From NCBI GenBank assembly GCA_036774405.1, contig DAIPBO010000015.1, positions 20,062 through 84,061 of the forward strand: DNA of 64,000 nucleotides, read 5' to 3'. Source of the DNA: JAAYDS01 sp012729155. Lineage in GTDB: Bacteria; Chloroflexota; Anaerolineae; UBA1429. Within the stretch, counting starts at the first letter, position 1. Each line of letters starts with the position of its first letter. The translations under genes and the position numbers were made by a program. The notes under the pieces were generated by a model. The model was not told the origin of the DNA and searched no databases. It saw only the letters and a program-made list of their open reading frames with translations. Positions 32,801 through 39,354 of the stretch are shown piece after piece.

Positions 32801-34737
32801 TCACCTGCGATCTGGGCGACCTGCCCGTGGGGCAGAGTGTGAGCTTTGACGTGCTGGTGACGGTGAACGCCGACACCATCGAGCCCATCATCAACGTGGC
32901 CTCGGTTTCGAGCGACACGGTTGATCTGGACAGCGACAACAACGAATCTGCCGTCACTACACCGGTCGATGGCTTTGCAGACCTGCGAGCCATCAAGTTC
33001 GGTAAACCCGAGGCGTTTGTGCGGGCTGGTGAGGAGCTGACCTACACGATCCTGGTCGACAACCTGGGCACGGGCGTGGCTCATGGCGTCAAGCTGGTCG
33101 ATAGCCTCGATTCTAACGGGGTGTTCGAGCTGCAGAGCGTCGAGTCTAGCCTGCCGGTGGTTGAGGATTTGGCGTCTCTGCAGCAGCAGTTCACCAAGAG
33201 CGGCAGCTTTACGCTGACGCTTGCTGATGATCTGCCCATCACCTTGGGGCAAGCGCCGTGGCGCATCACCACGATCGTCATGGCTAATGACGATCAGACC
33301 ATCAACAACTGCGTGGTGGTCAGCGGCGACGACTTTGATCCCGATGTGGAGAACAACCGCGCCTGCGCCGAGCACGACATCACCAATGTCGCTGATCTGG
33401 GCGTAGACAAGACCGCGGTCGGCGAATCGCAGATCATGGGAGAGCCCGCTGGCACCGTCGAGCTGACCGAAGGCCGTGTGACGGCTGGCCAAGCCCTGTT
33501 CTACTCGATTACGGTGACCAATAGCGGGCCGTCAATCGCAGAGAACGTGGTGGTGCATGATGATCTGCCGGTCGGCGTCGAGTTCGTCGAGGCGGATCCG
33601 GCCGCTGATACGAGCCAACTGCCTGGCAAGTTGATCTGGAATCTCGGCTCGCTCGCCAGCGGTGATGTGGTCGAGATCGAGGTCAAGGTGTTGGTGCCCG
33701 CGCACGTGCCGCAAAGCACCGTGTTGCGGAACACCGCGGCAGTGATGAGCGACATCTTTGACCAGAACAACAGCAACAACACCGCCTCGGCAGAGGCCAT
33801 CGTCGAAGCGTATGCGGACATCGTTCTCACCAAGTGGAGCGAGCCCGAGACGGCGATCTTTGGGAACGACATCGAGTACCACATCGTCGTCGAGAACCTG
33901 GGCCCCAGCGATGCTGGTCTCGTCAGGATCAGCGATCTGCTGCCCGAGGGTATCGATGGCGAAAAGTGGGAGTACACCACCGATGCTGGCCTCACCTTCA
34001 CCAGGGGCTATGGCAACGTCAATGTCACGCTTGACATGCCCGTGGGCCAGGTGGTCCAGATGGGCGTCACAGGTATTGTGAATACCTACGCGACGTTCAC
34101 CAACACGGCGTGCGCCAGCTCCAGAGAGGTGGTCGACCCTGTGGCAGATAACAACTGCGACCAGGTCGAGAACCGCCAGACGCTGGTGTTCTATCCCATC
34201 GAGATGCGCGGCACAACCAACACCTCGCATCGCGCCGACATCACCGTCTCCAAGATCGTGGCCACGCCAAGCTATGTCGAGGTCACGGTCACCAACGTCG
34301 GCAACCGGCCGTTGCTCGAGCCGTTCTGGGTGGACTTTTACGTCAGCCCCGATCCGGTCCCGACGGCTGTGAACCAGATCTGGGAGAACCTGTGCGCGCC
34401 TGGCATGGGCTGGGCGTGGCGCGTGACGGGCGATGACGGCCTGCCGCTAGACCCCGGCGAAAGCCTGGTGCTGGTGGTTGACGACACCGACAGCGATCTC
34501 TTCCCGCTGGCGCAGGGCCTGACGGTCTGGGCGCAGGCTGACTCGTGGAATCCCAACTCTGAATGGGGTATGGTCCTCGAGCAGGACGAGATCCAGGGTC
34601 TGCCATACAACAACATCCGCTGGTCGACGGTCGGGCGGGTCTGGGGCTATGACGGGATCGCTCGCACGAGCGACGACGTCATCCGCTCTGGCGCCCTCTC
34701 GAGCGCCGCAGCCGATGGGTTGCCTCCGCGCCCCTAG
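26842..34737 (+). CDS. Giant exported DUF11-repeat surface protein
   Basis: 2,631 residues. MSKRSWRNLLQILLVMLLATSNLAFSMPASA is a clear signal peptide (split here: KRSWRNLLQ, hydrophobic core, ASA cleavage). About 17-18 Ig-like DUF11 domains follow, each with a (V/T)xNxGPS core and a D-x-D-x-x-NN end. From ~residue 330 to ~1920 the domains recur in a fixed four-domain order about every 515-540 residues. The last ~180 residues look like a CARDB/lamin-tail-type beta domain (VSKIVATPSYVEVTVTNVGNRPL). No LPxTG, PEP-CTERM or C-terminal membrane helix is seen, so anchoring is unclear. Such proteins usually act as cell-surface stalks or adhesins. Translation beyond the ATG at 26842 was rejected because the signal peptide starts there. 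Confidence 0.88.
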   Translation: MSKRSWRNLLQILLVMLLATSNLAFSMPASADGPSDLRAEAALVSGGLDDTTVAAGTTVRIGLAAWNDSPDGLDAEGDAEDVGMYLYLPEGFEIVPGPDSPTNGAVMTQIGPRAYYFALGDIVAGGSFGFGVAVAIAPDAVAGSDGHLPVALTAAVDPGGPTFYDVNTENNTYAVNLTVVEDAQDVWVDQTRLPGSAFAGAPNDYVLGVFNGGPSAARQVTLVDELSPDETYVSVDFTKGSGECSYLASSHTLLCRLGTVMPSTFIEGAEAYDPTVEMVLHTEVKSSTADVATITNSATVGWLHWVGPGPDDEETFAAEPDLFDTWVDRDVSLQVSKVSSPNPLTAGERLTYDITVTNNGPSDADGVELTEALPSGVSFVAASLGSDWAETVPGSAYALTRPLAAGETVGLSLEADTTANLYGQLSPGTPVITNSVCVTSNEMMNDSQVCADQDTLVTEAADLAVFKVSSSGGQLYAGQELEYTIHVYNRGPSAARGVKVVDDIISAAGVSVLDWAVDAPTPSTVTEIGGQLEIAINRIPAGQRAEITVLIGAEEATSVTNVVNASANTPDPDVTNNTASTTDEFVASADLGIYTDADPVIITAGSVGRFLIEVYNDGPSTANNVVVKNRLPQGVELLSVDAGGGLGLIGGNALGDANDPVVVPLGDLAPGEYAWIDILVMVDPNYTDALTYDFLGYVINSAEVSSDTFDPFNGNNADSAHALVLGEADLALTKGQTPDPVVAGEMVEWPMVITNYGPSVARDVQLLDALPGELGFEEVVLVSGEAQCQYSHTTGLLGCDLGDMYPGDSVSLIARTHVKPHVSDGTVIENTATVGSRLLLEPIDGYPGTRDDNFDNNVSSDSGTVRVQSWVNVTIEATPDPVLAGQKIHYLVTVTNDGPSIASGAAVNVGLPAMVDYSAYSGPEWTLDAPLSWSTERILFPGESSSFMVEGIVRSETTAWDWEAPEPAVDPAGSETLAVGACAQWNEAPLFEDPDLGLVPSESCTSLETFADEEADLYIVKVGSPEGQVPAGGQIEYIVYVYNLGPSDARNVVVTDNVLGADYLETVDLQVIEGGGSVNSIAGVAIQGETVVLPAGQRFGYRVVLSSDEAVDLQNIAHVSSDTPDPDWSNNDAATFHEFVAMADLSITKSQAGGMIHMGEEIVWNIEVYNSGPSVAQDVVIYDALPAGVSPAPGPWSPGTPGDPNDPMTIPLGNLNPGETRAVQVVVRVAPDLATGGGYIGVPSIAEIWNTARVDSVTVDPKTANNTSSAWTPLMSVADLRAQIQPNPINAVAGESFEFLLSVDNAGPSAAIDSTVYLNWAPLAQVESITPVEGTWDCASTLTSGMMQCNLGDLGPQQASVALVRMRLQADLPDGMWLPVQAYVTSSWSADFNGYNNMASAIVSVSRMTNLTVTRETWPEPVVAGDKLYHSITVTNEGPSMSSGIEVTHNWDMANLELLGQTGSEWVMTEPDTWLLNRWLMPGDTSTFVLEFRVKPSTANVTGSYVLNSSTCVTDDVMPGEVCPPIEQTFVDEQADLRLIKVGTPNQTVRAGEELQYAIFVYNLGLSDARNVVVTDEILSNGQFSDPVFASQGYDCTVDGGEIVCDVAVHPAGQRETIWITVTANEEVAVNNLSCVASDTPDPDADNNCAMVLTSVVPVADLSVHKTPLDQGPWIAGTEAGFRIEVTNNGPSTAENVVIEDFLPAYVTVLETVPAGNYTAGVPGDPNAPMVIPVGSLEAGQTWEVEVYLQIDAGYPFDPALNGEFLTNDVRVSSDVFDPDISSNHNSAVLLVEPFSQLIVSKSATPGEAMAGEPLEYAITVMNAGPSVAHGVTVIDSFDDEMLTFVDYEVGLGEGRCFYDATHQEVLCDLGDIEPNTVREIYLTFLVSPDAPDGYLLWNQADLMTVSSVEFEGANVEVPVINNADLQVTKSADKMQVYAGQQLTYTIDVVNHGPTSAVGVQVVDTLPGGVTYVNDNLGSCSLEDAELTCDLGDLPVGQSVSFDVLVTVNADTIEPIINVASVSSDTVDLDSDNNESAVTTPVDGFADLRAIKFGKPEAFVRAGEELTYTILVDNLGTGVAHGVKLVDSLDSNGVFELQSVESSLPVVEDLASLQQQFTKSGSFTLTLADDLPITLGQAPWRITTIVMANDDQTINNCVVVSGDDFDPDVENNRACAEHDITNVADLGVDKTAVGESQIMGEPAGTVELTEGRVTAGQALFYSITVTNSGPSIAENVVVHDDLPVGVEFVEADPAADTSQLPGKLIWNLGSLASGDVVEIEVKVLVPAHVPQSTVLRNTAAVMSDIFDQNNSNNTASAEAIVEAYADIVLTKWSEPETAIFGNDIEYHIVVENLGPSDAGLVRISDLLPEGIDGEKWEYTTDAGLTFTRGYGNVNVTLDMPVGQVVQMGVTGIVNTYATFTNTACASSREVVDPVADNNCDQVENRQTLVFYPIEMRGTTNTSHRADITVSKIVATPSYVEVTVTNVGNRPLLEPFWVDFYVSPDPVPTAVNQIWENLCAPGMGWAWRVTGDDGLPLDPGESLVLVVDDTDSDLFPLAQGLTVWAQADSWNPNSEWGMVLEQDEIQGLPYNNIRWSTVGRVWGYDGIARTSDDVIRSGALSSAAADGLPPRP
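27829..32607 (+). repeat. Three tandem copies of a four-domain DUF11 super-repeat (~1.6 kb each)
   Basis: Using the conserved AG before each GPS strand as marker, domains of one subtype lie at 27877, 29491 and 31111. Those of the next subtype lie at 28270, 29932, 31492 and 33025. Subtypes differ recognisably: one has GDPNxPMxIPLGxL, one has C(x)8-12C-x-LGD, one has SSDTPDPD-type ends, and one has W-x-x-x-x-P-x-x-W segments. Confidence 0.7.
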
Positions 34738-34766
34738 TGGCGTGAGCGACTGACTCTCAAGAAAAC

Positions 34767-34800
34767 ACAGCGCGCCTGGCTCATCAGCCAGGCGCGCTGT
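34767..34800. terminator. Bidirectional terminator between the DUF11 and SGNH genes
   Basis: Perfect 15-bp stem ACAGCGCGCCTGGCT/AGCCAGGCGCGCTGT with a 4-base loop. On the minus strand it is followed by GTTTTCTT, so it serves the SGNH gene best. Confidence 0.8.
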
Positions 34801-34813
34801 TGCCTGCGAGTGC

Positions 34814-35443
34814 TCAGCCCAACAGGGCCCTGATGCTCTCTGCCACAGCGTGGCCCAAGGCGGCATGCCCCTTGGCGTCGAGGTGGATGCCATCGATCGG
34901 GCTGCTGTCGACCACTGTGCTGGCGTCGAGCAGGGCGCAACCCCTGGCGCGCGCCACGCGCGCGAATTGTTTGCCCAGGCGCAACGACTCGGCTGTGGCC
35001 CCGCGGAACATGTCGGCATAGTCGCTGAGCGTGCTCAACGGGGGTGGGGCCACTAGAAGCACCTTGGGGGCGCGTCCATCTGGCCCTGTGCTGCTGCCAC
35101 AGACGATGTCGACCAGCGCGCCAGCGCCCTCGGCTACGTCATAGGCCGTCAACGAAAAGCGGTGTTTGAGATCGTTGGTGCCCAACATGATCACCACCAC
35201 CTGCAACGGCGTATGGCTGGCGAGGCAAGGGATGAGGTACTCGCGGCCATTCTTGTGGCCCTCAATAGGATCGTCCCACACAGTGGTGCGGCCACACAGC
35301 CCCTCTTCGATGATGGTATAGCCTGGGCCGAGGGCGCGTTGCAGCACCCCGGGCCAGCGCACCTCGGGCGCAAAGCGCCCGCCCGTTTCGGGGATGTGCC
35401 CCCAGGTGTTCGAGTCTCCGTAGCAGAGAATGCGTGTGTTCAT
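34814..35443 (-). CDS. SGNH/GDSL-family esterase (arylesterase-like)
   Basis: 209 residues with all four SGNH blocks: GDSNTWG (nucleophile S11), EEGLCGRTT (Gly), MLGTND (N89) and DGIHLD (D183, H186). The cytosolic arylesterase/acyl-CoA-thioesterase-like subgroup shares the motif GDSNTWG. There is no signal peptide. The ferritin terminator is immediately upstream, and no separate strong promoter is visible in the 76-bp gap, so read-through from fur-ftn may contribute. Confidence 0.85.
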   Translation of the reverse strand: MNTRILCYGDSNTWGHIPETGGRFAPEVRWPGVLQRALGPGYTIIEEGLCGRTTVWDDPIEGHKNGREYLIPCLASHTPLQVVVIMLGTNDLKHRFSLTAYDVAEGAGALVDIVCGSSTGPDGRAPKVLLVAPPPLSTLSDYADMFRGATAESLRLGKQFARVARARGCALLDASTVVDSSPIDGIHLDAKGHAALGHAVAESIRALLG

Positions 35444-35467
35444 CGGCTAAACTCCACCCTACTATGA

Positions 35468-35494
35468 AAACGCTCTGGCTTGGCCAGAGCGTTT
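35468..35494 (-). terminator. Terminator of the fur-ferritin operon
   Basis: Perfect 12-bp stem AAACGCTCTGGC/GCCAGAGCGTTT with a 3-base loop. On the minus strand the stem ends in TTTTCAT. Confidence 0.8.
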
Positions 35495-35519
35495 GGGTAC
35501 CAAAGGTGCGCGCGCCGCG

Positions 35520-36005
35520 TTAGCGTTGCGCCAACGTGCGGTCCAGGCTTAGCAAGAGCCCCTTATGGTCGCCGATGGCTTTGAGCTGATCGACGATGGC
35601 AGTGGCGTTCGCTTCTTCTTCCACCTGCTCATCGATGAACCATGTGAGCATGCTCTGTGTGGCATAGTCTTTGGCTGCCAGAGCCACTTCGTACAGCTTC
35701 CAGATGAGGCTGGTGACGAGCTCTTCGTGAGCGAGAGCGGCCTCAAAAACGTCCAGTGCCGAGCCAAACTCGCCCTTGGGCGCGTCTAGCGCTCCGAGCA
35801 AGACACGGCCCCCACGCTCGTTGACATAGTCGAACAGCTTGAGCGCGTGCTCCTCTTCTTCGCTGGCCTGCTTGCGGAACCAGTGTGCAGCGCCCGGCAG
35901 GGCGTTGGCCTCGCACCAGGCCGACATCGACAGGTATAGATAGGCCGAAAAGAGCTCGTGTTTGATCTGATCGTTGAGAGCCTGCGAAACGGTGTCTTTG
36001 AGCAT
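35520..36005 (-). CDS. ftnA: Ferritin (iron-storage, FtnA type)
   Basis: 161 residues starting MLKDTVSQALNDQIKHELFSAY, with AAGGAG in front. The four-helix bundle carries ferroxidase residues in NDQIKHELFSAYLYLS, then RKQASEEEEHALKLFDYV, then WFIDEQVEEE, i.e. the EL...E/E-x-x-H...E...Q-x-x-E pattern of non-heme ferritin. It oxidises Fe(II) and stores it as a mineral in a 24-mer. It follows the fur-type regulator by 22 bases, implying iron- or peroxide-responsive co-expression. Confidence 0.93.
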   Translation of the reverse strand: MLKDTVSQALNDQIKHELFSAYLYLSMSAWCEANALPGAAHWFRKQASEEEEHALKLFDYVNERGGRVLLGALDAPKGEFGSALDVFEAALAHEELVTSLIWKLYEVALAAKDYATQSMLTWFIDEQVEEEANATAIVDQLKAIGDHKGLLLSLDRTLAQR

Positions 36006-36027
36006 CGCTGTCTCCTTGTGCCTTGAG

Positions 36028-36471
36028 TCAGTTCGCTTGCGACTGCGCGCATCGAGGGCAGATGCCCCAGAAATCAGCGCGATTGCTGACCTCGACATAG
36101 CCCGTCTCTTGGGCCACCTGGACGGCAAGGCTGCTTACATCGAGGTTGTCCAGATCGACGATTTTGCCGCACAGCTTGCAGATCAGATGCGGGTGAGGCT
36201 CTGCGACGCGCCCATCGACATGGCGCACATCGTCGGCTGTGTGAATCTCTTGCAGCTCGTCGATCTCTTTGAGCAGTGAGACGGTCTTGTAGACCGTCGC
36301 CAGGCTGGTCATGGGAAAGTCGACCTGTACCTGTGCGTGGACCTCTTCAACCGTCGGATGCCCTGTATGGCCCACGATGGTGTTGATGATCGCGACCCGC
36401 TGCGGCGTGACACGGTAGCCGTGCTCGCGGAGACGGGTGATTAGCATGCCAGCTCGAGTCACTTGGTCCAT
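36028..36471 (-). CDS. Fur/PerR-family metalloregulator
   Basis: 147 residues. The winged helix (~10-85) has GYRVTPQRVAIIN and TSLATVYKTVSLL. The dimer domain has a structural zinc site with two C-x-x-C pairs (C98/C101, C138/C141) and regulatory ligands around RHVDGRVAEPHPH. The position before ferritin fits either Fur (iron) or PerR (peroxide). The ligand set alone does not decide, although ferritin control and a nearby thioredoxin reductase make PerR attractive. Confidence 0.85.
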   Translation of the reverse strand: MDQVTRAGMLITRLREHGYRVTPQRVAIINTIVGHTGHPTVEEVHAQVQVDFPMTSLATVYKTVSLLKEIDELQEIHTADDVRHVDGRVAEPHPHLICKLCGKIVDLDNLDVSSLAVQVAQETGYVEVSNRADFWGICPRCAQSQAN

Positions 36472-36506
36472 GGTGTCTCCATCCTCGACGCGTTGTTATC
36501 GGAAAC

Positions 36507-36535
36507 ATATTATCAAAATAGTGCGTCCAGGTCAA
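36507..36535 (-). promoter_or_regulatory. Promoter of fur-ftnA
   Basis: Minus strand: TTGACC (36535-36530), 17 bases, TAATAT (36512-36507). The AT-rich -10 region could hold a Fur/PerR box for autoregulation, but no full consensus box is evident. Confidence 0.7.
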
Positions 36536-36542
36536 GTGAGCT

Positions 36543-36572
36543 TTGACAGCCTGCCCAACCTCGTGCTACAAT
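36543..36572 (+). promoter_or_regulatory. Promoter of trxB
   Basis: TTGACA (36543-36548), 18 bases, TGC-TACAAT (-10 at 36567-36572). It is back-to-back with the fur promoter. Confidence 0.8.
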
Positions 36573-36586
36573 AACGGTTGCAGTTG

Positions 36587-36603
36587 ATACCCTACGGGGG
36601 TAT
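36587..36603 (+). promoter_or_regulatory. CsoR/CstR-type operator downstream of the trxB promoter
   Basis: ATACCC-TACGG-GGGTAT is a 17-bp near-palindrome placed about 8-25 bases after the predicted transcription start. The form TACCC-N5-GGGTA matches operators of the CsoR/CstR/RcnR repressor family. The same form occurs in the yedF promoter. Confidence 0.6.
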
Positions 36604-36618
36604 AGGATAGGAGGATCG

Positions 36619-37635
36619 ATGAGTGACATGACACTCTCGCTCGACGTCAGTCGGCTGGGGTTTGGCGAGCAAAAGGCGCAAGAGCAAGAGCGCAATCTCG
36701 TGATAATCGGTGCAGGGCCGGCTGGCCTCACTGCGGGGCTATATGCCGGCCGAGCACAGCTCGAGCCGTTGCTGCTGGTGGGGCAGGCGTTTGGCGGTCA
36801 GGCTGCAACAACCAGTGAGATGGAGAACTACCCGGGCTTTCCCGAAGGCATCGGCGGTATGGCTCTGGCTGAGCAGATGTCGAACCAGGCCACCCGCTTT
36901 GGCGCTGAGATCATGTATGAAGAAGTGGTCAGCGTCGACCTCAAGCAGTATCCCTTTGTGGTGCGCACCTATGGCCCGGTCTTTCGGGCCAAGTCGCTGA
37001 TCATCTGCACGGGTACGTCGTCGCGCAAGCTGGGCGTCGCTGGTGAGGAGCGTTACATCGGCCGCGGCGTCTCGTTTTGCGCCACCTGTGATGGGTTCTT
37101 TTACAAAGACAAGACAGTGGTGGTGGTGGGCGGTGGCGATAGTGCTATCGATGAGGGCCTCTACCTTACGCGCTTTGCGCGCGAGGTCATTGTGGTGCAC
37201 CGCCGCGATGCCTTGCGGGCCAACGCGCTGCTACAAAAGCGCGCCTTTGCAGAGCCCAAGATGCGTTTTGTCTGGAACTCGGTCGTCACAGAGATCGTCG
37301 GCGACGATAATGTCACTGGCGTGCGCGTCCGAGATGTGAACACCGGTGAAGAGACCGTCATCGACGCCGATGGCGTGTTCGAGTACGTGGGCCTGGTGCC
37401 CAACACCAAGCTGTTCGAGGGCCAGCTCGAGCTCAACGAGCAGGGCTATATCGCCACCGACAGGCGTCAGCGCACCAGTATGCCGGGGGTGTATGCCGCC
37501 GGCGACGTGCAAGACCCCTGGTATCGGCAGGTGGTGGTAGCGGCAGGCGCGGGCGCAGCGGCCGCCATCGAGGCCGAGCGTTGGCTGGCAGAAAAGGCTT
37601 TTGAGGAGGCCGAACAGGCGCAGCAGGCTGGCTGA
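36619..37635 (+). CDS. trxB: Thioredoxin reductase (NADPH-dependent flavoprotein)
   Basis: 338 residues. An FAD-binding GxGxxG (IIGAGPAGLTAG) follows a ~25-residue N-terminal extension. The redox-active pair is C154-A-T-C157 (SFCATCDG), the NADPH motif is VVVGGGDSAID with HRRD, and the C-terminal FAD motif is MPGVYAAGDVQD. It reduces thioredoxin. The ribosome-binding site is AGGAGG. A sulfur-responsive-type operator lies in the leader, suggesting induction by reactive sulfur or metals. Confidence 0.93.
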   Translation: MSDMTLSLDVSRLGFGEQKAQEQERNLVIIGAGPAGLTAGLYAGRAQLEPLLLVGQAFGGQAATTSEMENYPGFPEGIGGMALAEQMSNQATRFGAEIMYEEVVSVDLKQYPFVVRTYGPVFRAKSLIICTGTSSRKLGVAGEERYIGRGVSFCATCDGFFYKDKTVVVVGGGDSAIDEGLYLTRFAREVIVVHRRDALRANALLQKRAFAEPKMRFVWNSVVTEIVGDDNVTGVRVRDVNTGEETVIDADGVFEYVGLVPNTKLFEGQLELNEQGYIATDRRQRTSMPGVYAAGDVQDPWYRQVVVAAGAGAAAAIEAERWLAEKAFEEAEQAQQAG

Positions 37636-37650
37636 GCTTTTGGGCATCTA

Positions 37651-37692
37651 TAGCATACGGGTCGCCTCTCTAGAGAGGCGACCCGTATGCTA
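37651..37692. terminator. Perfect 42-bp palindrome between convergent trxB and methyltransferase genes
   Basis: Two 21-bp arms (TAGCATACGGGTCGCCTCTCT and its exact complement) abut with no spacer. The position 15 bases after the trxB stop and 17 bases after the stop of the convergent gene suggests a bidirectional terminator. Neither side has a U-run. Confidence 0.7.
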
Positions 37693-37709
37693 TGTCTACA
37701 GCAGCGGCA

Positions 37710-38534
37710 TCACGGCTTTTGCGCTACCAGCAAAATGTGCGCGCCCATATCGAGGCATCCTGGCTCGCGACAGGCCTCGAGCTCGAGCTCGATCAACTGC
37801 TGCCAGGTGCGCTGGTCGCCAAGCCAGGTTGCTACCAGATCGCCCCAGGTGGCGCTCAGGCAGTTGCTGGCCGACATCACCAGCGGCTGCGCGCCCGTCT
37901 GCGTTACGAACTGACGAAACTCGTCCGCTCGATAGGCGTGCCAGAAGCGGCTGACAGCCGCCACCGAAGCAGGCCCCATATCGCCCGTGGACACGATCTC
38001 ACGATTGAGGCCGCGATCGACGTTCAGGATGCGCGGCAGGTCTTGGTGCAGCGTACCGAACAGGCTGCGTGCACTGAGCAGCAACAGCCCGCCCGATCTG
38101 GTCACGCGGTAGAGCTCGCGCACCGCCCGTTCGCGCCGGTCAAAGACATAGCTCAACGGCCCCCCCACGCACACCACCGCGTCGAACTCGTCATCATCAA
38201 AAGCGTGCGAGAGGTCGATCATGTTGCACTCGCGCCAGGCCTCGATCTGCCGCGCATATCCCTGCGCCTCGGCGTTACGCCGATTGAGCGCCAGTTTGTC
38301 GGCCGACATGTCGGCCACCACCACCCTCGCTGAGATGGCGGCGATCTCTTGCGTGAAGCGGCCCGAGCCGGCTCCCATCTCGAGCACGCGCATGTCTGAC
38401 TTGAGGTACTGCCTCAGGTAGTGGTTGTGGATGGCAAAGTCGACCTGCTGGATCGGGTCATGCTGACGCCGTTGCCACTCATCCTCGGCGTCGCTGTGCG
38501 ATCGCACCCAGCTCAGCTCTTGGCCCGTCATCAT
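37710..38534 (-). CDS. Class I SAM-dependent methyltransferase
   Basis: 274 residues (MMTG start; 38531 is also possible), with GGAGG in front. The Rossmann methyltransferase core has motif I VLEMGAGSGRFT (~residues 50-61), motif II VVVADMS, motif IV DAVVCVGGPLSYV and post-motif GGLLLLSARS. The substrate is unknown; the profile is of a small-molecule (UbiE/Tam-like) methyltransferase. It has its own good promoter and is convergent with trxB. Confidence 0.82.
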   Translation of the reverse strand: MMTGQELSWVRSHSDAEDEWQRRQHDPIQQVDFAIHNHYLRQYLKSDMRVLEMGAGSGRFTQEIAAISARVVVADMSADKLALNRRNAEAQGYARQIEAWRECNMIDLSHAFDDDEFDAVVCVGGPLSYVFDRRERAVRELYRVTRSGGLLLLSARSLFGTLHQDLPRILNVDRGLNREIVSTGDMGPASVAAVSRFWHAYRADEFRQFVTQTGAQPLVMSASNCLSATWGDLVATWLGDQRTWQQLIELELEACREPGCLDMGAHILLVAQKP

Positions 38535-38579
38535 GCGCCTCCATCTGTGGGTGGTTTAACCTAACATGATCACATCCAT

Positions 38580-38608
38580 ACTATAGAGCGCTCTGGGCAT
38601 ACCCTCAA
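38580..38608 (-). promoter_or_regulatory. Promoter of the methyltransferase gene
   Basis: Minus strand: TTGAGG (38608-38603), 17 bases, TATAGT (38585-38580). It begins 6 bases after the yedF stop codon. Confidence 0.75.
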
Positions 38609-38614
38609 GTGCAA

Positions 38615-39214
38615 CTAGACGGTAAGGGCGTTACCGCTGCTCAGTAACGCCTCGGCGATGCTGTACATGTTCGATATGGTCCCCAGCTCAAGCTGCTCTT
38701 TGAGCCCCAGATAGCCCAGGCAGGTGCCGCACACGAGGATCTCGACGCCAGCGGCAGCCAGGCGTTGCAGATCATCGATCACAGGTGAGCCCGCGACGGC
38801 CAGACGTACGCCGGTGTTGTAGAGCACCAACGTCTTGGGCAACGGTTCTACCTGTGTGAGGGTGTAGATGAACGAGCGCATCAGAATGGCCCCCAGCTCG
38901 TCCTCGCCACGGCCCATGCGGTCACTGGTCAGGGCTACGACCGCGCCGGCAGATGACACGCCACAAGTCAGCAGGTCGGGTGCGAGTTCGGGCTCGCTGG
39001 TGGCATCGCCGCGCACCAGATAGACCGCAAAGCCATCGGCGCGCGCTTCCCAGCGGCACTCCCAGCCGGCCCGTTGGCCCAGACGCAAGACATTATCCAC
39101 CTGCTCGCGCTCACTGACGAGGGTGGTAATTGCGCTCTCCTGGCGCATAGCGTTACGCGTGAGGATGACTGGCTGGGGGCACGCCAGCCCGCGGGCATCG
39201 ACGGTAGTGGTCAT
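38615..39214 (-). CDS. yedF: TusA-DsrE fusion protein, YedF-type sulfurtransferase
   Basis: 199 residues. Residues 1-75 are a TusA/SirA domain with the sulfur-carrying Cys12 in LACPQPV. Residues ~90-199 are DsrE-like (VVALTSDRMGRGEDELG, then ILVCGTCLGYLGL), with Cys residues that could hold persulfide. This is the architecture of the 'sulfurtransferase-like selenium metabolism protein YedF'. It probably relays sulfane sulfur or selenium. The ribosome-binding site is AGGAGC. An operator embedded in the promoter suggests a persulfide- or metal-sensing repressor. Confidence 0.88.
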   Translation of the reverse strand: MTTTVDARGLACPQPVILTRNAMRQESAITTLVSEREQVDNVLRLGQRAGWECRWEARADGFAVYLVRGDATSEPELAPDLLTCGVSSAGAVVALTSDRMGRGEDELGAILMRSFIYTLTQVEPLPKTLVLYNTGVRLAVAGSPVIDDLQRLAAAGVEILVCGTCLGYLGLKEQLELGTISNMYSIAEALLSSGNALTV

Positions 39215-39244
39215 ATCGCCGCTCCTGGTGTTGGTCTGCTTTTC

Positions 39245-39273
39245 ATTGTACCCCATGCGGGTATGCGGCACAA
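39245..39273 (-). promoter_or_regulatory. Promoter of yedF
   Basis: Minus strand: TTGTGC (39273-39268), 17 bases, TACAAT (39250-39245). The spacer contains the whole CsoR/CstR-like operator. Confidence 0.7.
39249..39263 (-). promoter_or_regulatory. CsoR/CstR-type operator in the yedF promoter
   Basis: TACCC-CATGC-GGGTA, the same TACCC-N5-GGGTA form as upstream of trxB. It overlaps the edge of the -10 and fills the spacer, so a bound repressor would exclude RNA polymerase. Confidence 0.65.
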
Positions 39274-39308
39274 GAGATGGCTCTGGGTTCTGGCGGCCAG
39301 CACGCCTG

Positions 39309-39317
39309 TGCTATAAT
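39309..39317 (+). promoter_or_regulatory. Extended -10 promoter of the HAD hydrolase gene
   Basis: TGC-TATAAT (-10 at 39312-39317). TTCTGG lies 18 bases upstream as a weak -35. Confidence 0.6.
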
Positions 39318-39354
39318 CTGCAAGTTGTTGGCACTCTACGGCGAAAGGCAGGCT

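Noticed and set aside
32320..33492. 390-codon open frame antisense to the DUF11 protein
   Set aside because: It is a complementary-strand shadow of repeated DUF11 codons; no start signals.
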